Below, piece by piece: positions 1 through 4,048 of a stretch of DNA of 5,386 bases (the first letter of the stretch is position 1; the number at the start of each line of letters is the position of its first letter). The position numbers and the translations under genes are program-made. Source of the DNA: Firmicutes bacterium UBA4882 (GTDB taxonomy: Bacteria > Bacillota > UBA4882). The notes under the pieces are model-generated. The model had not been told where the DNA came from and ran no database searches. It saw only the letters and a program-made list of their open reading frames with translations. The DNA is taken from NCBI GenBank assembly GCA_002399265.1, contig DHDG01000049.1, positions 20,895 through 26,280 of the forward strand, given 5' to 3'.

Positions 1-1133
1 ACTGGGGCGAGCCGATCCCCATCATCCATTGCCCGCACTGTGGACCGGTGGCAGTCCCGGACGAAGATCTGCCGGTCATGCTGCCTGAGGTGGAGAAGTA
101 TCAGCCGACTGGCACTGGCGAATCACCATTGGCTGCCATTGAGGACTGGGTGCAGACCACCTGTCCAACCTGCGGGAGGCCGGGACGGCGCGAAACCAAC
201 ACGATGCCCCAATGGGCCGGTTCTTCCTGGTACTTCCTGCGCTATATTGACCCTCACAATGCGGAGGCACTCTGTGACAAAACGAAAGCTGACCGCTGGA
301 TGCCGGTGGATCTCTATGTTGGCGGTGCGGAACACGCCGTCCTGCATCTGCTTTACGCGCGGTTCTATGTCAAGTTCCTCAAAGATATCGGCGTGGTTTC
401 ATTCGATGAACCGTTCCAGCGCCTGTTTAACCAAGGCACGATTTATTACCAGGGTGCCAAGATGAGCAAATCGCGCGGCAATGTGATCAACCCCGACGAT
501 CTGGTTCGGGAGTATGGTACCGACGCACTGCGGCTTTATGAGTTGTTCATTGGCCCGCCGGAAGTTGCTACCGAATGGGATGACCATGGCATTGACGGAG
601 TCTTTCGCTTCTTGAGCAGAGTCTGGCGTCTCGTCACGGATAACTGGGAAAGCAACTGGCCCGAAACCGTCACCGTCAAACGAGCAACACATCGTCTGAT
701 TTACGAAGTGACTGAACGCTTTGATTCGTTCCGTTTCAACACCGGCATTGCCCAGATGATGGCTTACCTGAATACTATTAGCGCGGAGGGCGACAATAAA
801 GCTGACCGCACGTCGCTGGCGGCCTTGATCAGATTAATTGCGCCGATGGCACCCCATATCGCCGAAGAGCTTTGGCAGATGACGGGTCATACCGGCAGCG
901 TTTTCGAGAGCGGCTGGCCGGTCTACGATCCGGCACTGTTGGTGGAAGAGACTGTAACAATTGTTATTCAGATTAATGGCCGCGTCAAAGATCGCTTGGA
1001 GATGCCGAAAGGAATCTCCAAAGAGAAGGCTTTCGCGGCAGCCCGTGAGGCATCCTCGGAATCCTTGGCAGGTAAAGAAATTGTCAAGGAGATCTACGTC
1101 CCCGAGAAGATCGTTAACTTTGTCGTCAAATAG
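1..1133 (+). CDS. leuS: Leucyl-tRNA synthetase, C-terminal ~376 residues (5' end outside window)
   Basis: This class Ia aminoacyl-tRNA synthetase charges tRNA-Leu with leucine in the cytoplasm. The frame is open from base 3 (first codons read WGEPIPIIHCPHCG) and stops with TAG at 1131-1133, so the N-terminal half lies to the left. Visible in order are two CxxC pairs (CPHC and CPTC, zinc-domain-like), the LeuRS-typical RRETNTM and SSWYFLRYIDP segments, GGAEHAVLHLLYARF of the catalytic core, and the KMSKS loop (459-473, followed by RGNV). After these come the helical anticodon-binding domain (about 600-900) and a C-terminal tRNA-binding domain with INGRVKDRLE and a VPEKIVNFVV-like end. The stretch before KMSKS is short (FNQGTIYYQGAK), so the leucine-specific domain of E. 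coli LeuRS is absent, as in Firmicutes enzymes. A GTG at 48 is internal, not a start. Any T-box leader would lie upstream, outside the window. Identification is very secure. Confidence 0.98.
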   Translation, partial: WGEPIPIIHCPHCGPVAVPDEDLPVMLPEVEKYQPTGTGESPLAAIEDWVQTTCPTCGRPGRRETNTMPQWAGSSWYFLRYIDPHNAEALCDKTKADRWMPVDLYVGGAEHAVLHLLYARFYVKFLKDIGVVSFDEPFQRLFNQGTIYYQGAKMSKSRGNVINPDDLVREYGTDALRLYELFIGPPEVATEWDDHGIDGVFRFLSRVWRLVTDNWESNWPETVTVKRATHRLIYEVTERFDSFRFNTGIAQMMAYLNTISAEGDNKADRTSLAALIRLIAPMAPHIAEELWQMTGHTGSVFESGWPVYDPALLVEETVTIVIQINGRVKDRLEMPKGISKEKAFAAAREASSESLAGKEIVKEIYVPEKIVNFVVK

Positions 1134-1227
1134 GTCGCCAAGGCCGAAATGTTGTGAATGATGAGGTTGAGAGGCCGGTAAGATTGGGAAGGCTGGGAAA
1201 GCTGTGGATGATGCGGGCTGTGGCCGC

Positions 1228-1827
1228 ATGAATTTCATAATCAGAAAGGCGATGCCGGAGGATATCCCCGGTATCGCCCATGCCGCAGCGGAAGCCTGGC
1301 ACCAGACCTACGCCGTCTCGCTTCCTGAAAAAGTCCGGCTGGATTTGCTGGATCTGTTCTATAGCCCTGGTTGGCTTAAGCGAGCAATTGCCAGAGAGGA
1401 CGCACTCTTTGAAACTGCCGTAACAGCTGGCGGCCAGATTGCCGGCTTTGCCCAATGGGTTTATGCAATCTCACCGCCGGCGGCCGTGGCTCCGGATCCG
1501 GCTCCGGCCCCGGCCCCAGCGACCGCGGCAACCGCGGCAAGCGCGACCGCGTCGCCGGACGCGACATGTGAGTTAACACGCCTTTATGTCCGGCCGGCCT
1601 CGCAAGGCCAAGGAATCGGCAGCGCACTCCTCAAACACGGCTTAAGCAAGCTTCCGGAAAACATCCTGGTTAAACTGGGCGTTAAGGGTGGTAATGCGCA
1701 GGCCATGAGATTTTATGAAAAACACGGTTTTGTTTTTGATAAAGAGAGCTGGATGCCAATCGGCAATATTGAATTCCACTTGTGTTGGTTTATCAAGAGA
1801 CGGGGAGTTAGTGGATGGGCAGAATAG
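1228..1827 (+). CDS. GNAT-family N-acetyltransferase with Ala/Pro-rich insert
   Basis: Predicted cytoplasmic acetyl-CoA-dependent N-acetyltransferase, 199 aa; the substrate cannot be read from the sequence. The N-terminus (IIRKAMPEDIPGIA, then AEAWHQTY) is typical of the GNAT first strand and helix. Motif A (LYVRPASQGQGIGSALL, residues 119-135) gives the pyrophosphate-binding Q-x-x-G-x-G loop, and motif B follows (GNAQAMRFYEKHGF, residues 155-168). Residues about 83-112, between the strand before motif A (AGFAQWV) and motif A itself (ELTRLYV), are a low-complexity Ala/Pro/Thr/Ser insert not normal for the family. I chose ATG 1228 because the conserved GNAT N-terminus begins there. GTG 1204 is an in-frame alternative that adds eight residues. 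Neither start has a strong Shine-Dalgarno (GGGAAGG at 1186-1192 is 11 nt before GTG 1204). It lies 94 nt after leuS with no terminator between, and overlaps the next GNAT gene by 13 nt. The family call is secure; the start is uncertain. Confidence 0.9.
   Translation: MNFIIRKAMPEDIPGIAHAAAEAWHQTYAVSLPEKVRLDLLDLFYSPGWLKRAIAREDALFETAVTAGGQIAGFAQWVYAISPPAAVAPDPAPAPAPATAATAASATASPDATCELTRLYVRPASQGQGIGSALLKHGLSKLPENILVKLGVKGGNAQAMRFYEKHGFVFDKESWMPIGNIEFHLCWFIKRRGVSGWAE
1474..1563 (+). repeat. Low-complexity GC-rich insert coding Ala/Pro/Thr/Ser
   Basis: This stretch is much richer in G+C than its surroundings and is built from short repeats. CCGGCT/CCGGCC hexamers run through about 1490-1518, and a perfect 9-nt tandem (ACCGCGGCA twice) sits at 1522-1539. 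It encodes alternating PAPAPAP followed by ATAATAASATAS, in frame with the acetyltransferase. In the GNAT fold it falls in the connection just before the strand that carries motif A, so it probably forms a flexible surface loop. Replication slippage is the likely origin (inference). Confidence 0.8.
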
Positions 1828-2369
1828 ATACCAGACTAACCAAGGATGGACGGGCCATGCATATTCGTTTAGCCTTGCCAGGCGATGCCGTCCGCCTGAT
1901 TGAAATTACTGATACTGTGGCTCACGAACAATATTACATCGGGCGCTCATCCTTTAATCCATCGCCTGAGGATTATGCGCGTGATATTGCGACCTGCGAT
2001 CTGGAGAACCGGGCTCTTTATGTTGTGGAAGTGGATGGCGGCATTATCGGTGCCTTGGAGATTAACCGCTCCACCAATCCAAAAAGAAATCATACCATGA
2101 GCATCGGCATGTTCATGTTGTCGGGCTATCGGGGTGTGGGGATCGGAACAGCCCTGATGCAGACCGCCATTGCCTGGGGCAAAACCAGGAAACTGGAAAA
2201 GGCTTTCCTGAGTGTCTATCACTCTAACGAAGCCGCCCTGGCCTTATATCGCAAATTTGGCTTTGTGGAATGCGGACGCTACACTAAGCAATATCGCGTT
2301 GGTGATTTTTATATTGATGAGATCTTTATGGAATACTTTTTTACAGAAAGCGGGCGCACGCTGAATTAG
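1815..2369 (+). CDS. GNAT-family N-acetyltransferase
   Basis: Predicted acetyl-CoA-dependent acyltransferase, 184 aa, substrate unknown. The GNAT fold starts at MHIRLALPGDAVRLIEI (residues 15-31). The strand ALYVVEVDGGIIGALEI (residues 67-83) is followed by SIGMFMLSGYRGVGIGTALM (residues 96-115), which holds the R-G-x-G-x-G acetyl-CoA loop. Motif B is LSVYHSNEAALALYRKFGF (residues 132-150), with the typical Asn and Tyr. It resembles the RimI/YhhY-like general acetyltransferases more than aminoglycoside enzymes. ATG 1815 has a good Shine-Dalgarno (GGGGAG at 1802-1807, 7 nt away) and overlaps the upstream gene's stop by 13 nt, suggesting translational coupling. ATG 1857, preceded by AAGGA at 1842-1846, would start exactly at the conserved N-terminus and is a real alternative. 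It is unlike the adjacent GNAT outside the motifs, so it does not look like a recent tandem duplicate. Confidence 0.93.
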   Translation: MGRIDTRLTKDGRAMHIRLALPGDAVRLIEITDTVAHEQYYIGRSSFNPSPEDYARDIATCDLENRALYVVEVDGGIIGALEINRSTNPKRNHTMSIGMFMLSGYRGVGIGTALMQTAIAWGKTRKLEKAFLSVYHSNEAALALYRKFGFVECGRYTKQYRVGDFYIDEIFMEYFFTESGRTLN

Positions 2370-2385
2370 GCTGGTTAATTCGGGT

Positions 2386-2410
2386 TTCAGGCTGCCTGCC
2401 GGGTCCTGAA
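2386..2410. terminator. Weak inverted repeat between convergent genes, possible terminator
   Basis: TTCAGG (2386-2391) pairs with CCTGAA (2405-2410) across a 13-nt loop, and a smaller CAGG-CTG-CCTG hairpin overlaps it. It sits in the 51-bp gap between the convergent stops of the acetyltransferase (2369) and the 58-aa membrane protein (2421). No T-run follows on either strand, so terminator function is only suggested by position. Confidence 0.25.
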
Positions 2411-2420
2411 TATGTTACTG

Positions 2421-2597
2421 CTAATTTCCCGCTTCCGGACAGCCATAATACCAGATGCCGCCCCCGCCCGTACCCGCCGGTATGGGCAGCATCGGCGGAA
2501 TATATTCTCCCCGGCACACCCGCCGCATCAGATATATTACGCAGGCTATCCCAATGGCATACGAGACGGCTACCCAGATCCAAAAATCCGCTTTCAT
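2421..2597 (-). CDS. Small single-pass membrane protein, 58 aa, function unknown
   Basis: This short gene reads from ATG (2597-2595) to TAG (2423-2421). I do not recognise its family. The protein begins MKADFWIWV and has one hydrophobic helix at about residues 5-24, ending in LM. RRVCRG follows directly, which by the positive-inside rule puts the C-terminus in the cytoplasm. The tail (EYIPPMLPIPAG, a GTGGGG run at residues 42-47, then IWYYGCPE) is short and Gly/Pro/Tyr-rich. Support for it being real: the sequence GGGGGTGATC (complement of 2602-2611) matches the 16S anti-Shine-Dalgarno complement GGAGGTGATC with one mismatch and ends 4 nt before the ATG. The composition is that of a clean transmembrane segment. 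The gene also fills a gap that would otherwise be about 318 bp without any gene. It follows the acetyltransferase on the same strand by 90 nt and is probably the third gene of that operon. Opposite-strand frames over it look non-coding. Existence is likely; function is unknown. Confidence 0.68.
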   Translation of the reverse strand: MKADFWIWVAVSYAIGIACVIYLMRRVCRGEYIPPMLPIPAGTGGGGIWYYGCPEAGN

Positions 2598-2601
2598 AAA
2601 A

Positions 2602-2640
2602 GATCACCCCCGCTACTATCTATTAGTGCGGGGGTTGATT
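2602..2640 (-). promoter_or_regulatory. Strong hairpin overlapping the 58-aa gene's ribosome binding site
   Basis: On the + strand ATCA-CCCCCGC-(t)-ACTA (2603-2618), loop TCTAT, then TAGT-GCGGGGG-(t)-TGAT (2624-2639) form about 15 pairs with two single-base bulges. Read on the minus strand, the 3' arm contains GGGGGTGATC, the ribosome binding site of the 58-aa gene, so folding would hide it. It could alternatively be a terminator for the SHOCT-acetyltransferase operon: on the minus strand the stem is followed closely by CTTTT, a weak T-run. Either reading would reduce expression of the small gene relative to its upstream neighbours. The pairing is certain from sequence; the role is inferred. 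Confidence 0.65.
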
Positions 2641-2687
2641 TATGCGCTTAGCGCCGGGACGGGATGAATTCATGCGTGCCGTGCCGG

Positions 2688-3254
2688 TTACCTGGCACAA
2701 GTTTCCCGGTACTCATCCTCAAGTATACTCATCATTACGAAATCATAATACCGGTGGTTCCAATAATAACCATCCCGCTGTACGCCTTCGCGCCGAAATC
2801 CGATTCTCTCATAAAAGCGCACAGCCTTTTCGTTGAACCCAACCACACCAATGGACACCCGATGAAAGTTCAGGTACCCAAAAGCATAATCCAGCAGCAG
2901 TCTAATGGCCTCACTGCCGTAACCCTTACCTTGCGCTTCCTTGTCACCAATGATCATGGTGAGATCGGTGTTGCGCCAAAGATGGTACATCCTTAACAGC
3001 CCGGCCTCGCCAATCACCTTGTCGTCCTCTTTACGCACAACGGCAAACCAGACGCGCTCCTTATCCTTGTTAATACGTTCGAACCATTCCTCGGAACTGG
3101 TTTTACTCTCAGGCAGTGTCATACCGATTTGGCCGCGGATCACCGGATCGTTATACCATTGCCGGACAAACGGAAGATCCTCCGCCTCCAATGGTCTTAG
3201 ATAGATATTGTTTCCTGATAAGAATGCGGTTTTTTCCGCGCAAACTGTAGTCAT
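2688..3254 (-). CDS. GNAT-family N-acetyltransferase (RimJ/RimL-like, Acetyltransf_3 type)
   Basis: Predicted acetyl-CoA-dependent N-acetyltransferase, 188 aa; the substrate (protein N-terminus, amine or small molecule) is not evident. Family features in order: IYLRPLEAEDLPFVRQWYNDP (residues 17-37), the strand IGEAGLL (81-87), and WRNTDLTMIIGDKEAQGKGYGSEAIRLLLDYAF (93-125) containing the acetyl-CoA loop Q108-G-K-G-Y-G113. Then come LNFHRVSIGVVGFNEKAVRFYERIGFRREG (motif B, N141) and the C-terminal RYYDFVMMSILEDEY. This layout is classic for the RimJ/RimL/SpeG branch, but it lacks obvious SpeG-specific landmarks. The ATG start (3254-3252) overlaps the stop of the SHOCT gene by one base (TGATG), so translation is probably coupled; its own ribosome binding site is weak. 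It is expressed from the promoter at 3497-3525. Unlike the two rightward GNAT genes, it belongs to the other strand's operon. Confidence 0.95.
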   Translation of the reverse strand: MTTVCAEKTAFLSGNNIYLRPLEAEDLPFVRQWYNDPVIRGQIGMTLPESKTSSEEWFERINKDKERVWFAVVRKEDDKVIGEAGLLRMYHLWRNTDLTMIIGDKEAQGKGYGSEAIRLLLDYAFGYLNFHRVSIGVVGFNEKAVRFYERIGFRREGVQRDGYYWNHRYYDFVMMSILEDEYRETCAR

Positions 3255-3472
3255 CAGACTTTACCCATCAGATCGCGTTTTTTGGTTTTATATTCCTCAT
3301 CGTCAAGAATACCATCCTGATGTAGCTCGGCAATTCTTCTAATTTTCCCCAGATTATCAAGTTCATCGGCTTTACCGCGGGCTTTCAGGTACATGACCGC
3401 CAAGGCTATGAGCAAAACAAGCTGTACAGCATTGAGGATTAAGGAAAAAATCAATGGGAAATTATTATCCAA
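3254..3472 (-). CDS. Small membrane protein with SHOCT domain, TTG start
   Basis: The protein is 72 aa. One transmembrane helix at about residues 5-29 (FPLIFSLILNAVQLVLLIALAVMYL) is followed by a basic, soluble linker (KARGKADELDNLGKI). The C-terminal SHOCT domain (about residues 44-72: IRRIAELHQDGILDDEEYKTKK) carries the L-x-x-G-I-L-x-x-E-E-Y/F-x-x-K-K signature. SHOCT ('short C-terminal') domains are common at the ends of small membrane or phage-associated proteins and are thought to mediate oligomerisation; a precise role is not established. The start is TTG at 3472-3470: a perfect AGGAGG (complement of 3480-3485) lies 7 nt upstream and no better in-frame start exists. It is the first gene of the leftward operon, with a promoter just upstream, and its stop overlaps the acetyltransferase start. 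Identification of the domain is confident. Confidence 0.92.
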   Translation of the reverse strand: MDNNFPLIFSLILNAVQLVLLIALAVMYLKARGKADELDNLGKIRRIAELHQDGILDDEEYKTKKRDLMGKV

Positions 3473-3479
3473 TGCGGCA

Positions 3480-3485
3480 CCTCCT
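3480..3485 (-). promoter_or_regulatory. Ribosome binding site fixing a TTG start
   Basis: CCTCCT on the + strand is AGGAGG on the minus strand, within GAGGAGGTG. It lies 7 nt before the TTG at 3472-3470 and decides that start for the SHOCT gene. Confidence 0.88.
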
Positions 3486-3496
3486 CAGTTTCTTCT

Positions 3497-3525
3497 ATCA
3501 TACCAATAAGCGCGTTGGCAGACAA
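3497..3525 (-). promoter_or_regulatory. Sigma-A-type promoter of the SHOCT/acetyltransferase operon
   Basis: On the minus strand, TTGTCT (-35, complement of 3520-3525) is followed by a 17-nt spacer and TATGAT (-10, complement of 3497-3502). A TGG directly before the -10 gives an extended -10 element. Transcription would begin near 3490, leaving a leader of under 20 nt that holds the AGGAGG site. No operator is apparent here. Confidence 0.72.
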
Positions 3526-3578
3526 GCCTGCTTCCCTGTCGCAATATAGAATTTTAACGAAATTTAACCCGCCACCCG

Positions 3579-3607
3579 TTGACATCGAACGTATGTTCGT
3601 ATACAAT
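3579..3607 (+). promoter_or_regulatory. Near-consensus sigma-A promoter of the LexA-box gene
   Basis: TTGACA (3579-3584, perfect -35), 17-nt spacer, TACAAT (3602-3607, 5 of 6 for -10). An A/T-rich stretch at about 3545-3568, with the near-repeat AATTTTAAC / AAATTTAAC, lies just upstream and could act as an UP element. This would be a strong promoter when not repressed. The -35 lies 53 bp from that of the divergent leftward promoter. Confidence 0.87.
3586..3599 (+). promoter_or_regulatory. LexA (DinR) operator, SOS box
   Basis: CGAACGTATGTTCG has the half-sites CGAAC and GTTCG around a 4-nt centre. It fits the Gram-positive LexA consensus CGAAC-RNRY-GTTYC at 13 of 14 positions; the remaining base (final G) completes the dyad. 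It fills the spacer between -35 and -10, where bound LexA would block RNA polymerase. The match is seen directly; repression and SOS induction are inferred from established LexA biology in Bacillus and relatives. Confidence 0.85.
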
Positions 3608-3623
3608 AGCATTAAGGACTACT

Positions 3624-3631
3624 GGAGGAGG
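3624..3631 (+). promoter_or_regulatory. Ribosome binding site fixing a TTG start at 3640
   Basis: GGAGGAGG, continuing into TG, is a perfect Shine-Dalgarno 8 nt before TTG 3640. The in-frame GTG at 3631 is part of this site and therefore cannot be the start. Confidence 0.85.
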
Positions 3632-3639
3632 TGCTACTC

Positions 3640-4032
3640 TTGACCAGCCTGAACCCGGAAGTAATCATTAAGACAGAAGTAGATTATTCCCATAAAACAC
3701 GCAGGGGCATCGTAACATTACGCGTATCCGACAGCGGAAGAGAGTCTTTGCACCGTCTGCCCTTGCCTAATTCTGTTGATTCGGAGCTACGGGCGCAACT
3801 GCAGGCTATTCTCCACGCCCTGCTTTGGGGCAGCAAACTGCAAAGAAGCTTCATCACAGTATTAACACCCCATGTAGACTCACTGAAAATCATCAATAGA
3901 GATATGCCGGTTAATGAACATACCGCCGGTATGTTCCTGCAGATCCGGGCCTTGCTACACTCATTCAAAATAGCACAGGTAAAGCTGGATCCGAACACCG
4001 CAGCAGACAATCAATTGCCCGCCGCCGGCTGA
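3640..4032 (+). CDS. Putative SOS-regulated RNase H-like protein, 130 aa, unassigned
   Basis: The gene runs from TTG 3640 to TGA 4030-4032; it is soluble, with no signal peptide or membrane segment. I cannot assign it to a named family, but the layout resembles the RNase H fold. A first strand pair with VDYS (D15) is followed by GIVTLRVSD. A helix starting SELRAQLQAILHALLWG (E49) closely matches the 'ELRA...AL..G' helix of RNase HI / RVT_3 proteins. Then come a strand FITVLT, PHVDSLKIIN (D80), and a C-terminal NTAADNQL (D123) recalling the N-x-x-A-D of RNase H. Against this, D80 sits three residues after the place where the catalytic Asp normally ends the strand, so activity may be lost or altered. 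A strong promoter carrying a LexA box precedes it, and it is monocistronic, ending in its own terminator. SOS control suggests a DNA-damage role (inference). Gene existence is secure; the fold is a hypothesis. Confidence 0.87.
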   Translation: MTSLNPEVIIKTEVDYSHKTRRGIVTLRVSDSGRESLHRLPLPNSVDSELRAQLQAILHALLWGSKLQRSFITVLTPHVDSLKIINRDMPVNEHTAGMFLQIRALLHSFKIAQVKLDPNTAADNQLPAAG

Positions 4033-4048
4033 AAGCCGGCTTCTTTTT
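4024..4048 (+). terminator. Intrinsic terminator of the LexA-box gene
   Basis: GCCGGCT (4024-4030), loop GAA, AGCCGGC (4034-4040), then TTCTTTTT (4041-4048). This is a 7-bp GC-rich stem with a U-tract. The gene's TGA stop (4030-4032) lies in the stem and loop. The T-run directional signal exists only for the + strand, and it overlaps the TAA stop (4049-4047) of the convergent regulator gene. Confidence 0.88.

Noticed and set aside
1134..1203. Possible terminator or promoter between leuS and the first acetyltransferase
   Set aside because: I found no convincing hairpin with a T-run and no paired -35/-10 elements in this short gap.
834..1238. Minus-strand 134-codon frame over the end of leuS
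   Set aside because: It lies antisense to clearly conserved LeuRS sequence, with shadow-like composition and no ribosome binding site.
2341..2607. Minus-strand 88-codon frame beginning at GTG in the hairpin
   Set aside because: It starts inside the Shine-Dalgarno of the 58-aa gene, has no hydrophobic or domain pattern, and runs into the acetyltransferase on the other strand.
2412..2667. Plus-strand open frames of 70-79 codons in the gap after the second acetyltransferase
   Set aside because: They have no ribosome binding site, show an Arg/Pro/His-rich shadow-like composition, and lie opposite the better supported 58-aa membrane protein.
2664..2673. Perfect 10-bp palindrome ATGAATTCAT
   Set aside because: It is short and has no promoter elements around it on either strand; one such palindrome is expected by chance and no operator role can be supported.
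2681..2698. Hairpin GTGCC-GG-TTA-CC-(t)-GGCAC across the stop codon of the minus-strand acetyltransferase
   Set aside because: No T-run follows on the minus strand and the stem is bulged, so I do not call a terminator.
3631..3633. GTG as start of the LexA-box gene
   Set aside because: It overlaps the AGGAGG Shine-Dalgarno. The TTG at 3640 has correct 8-nt spacing.
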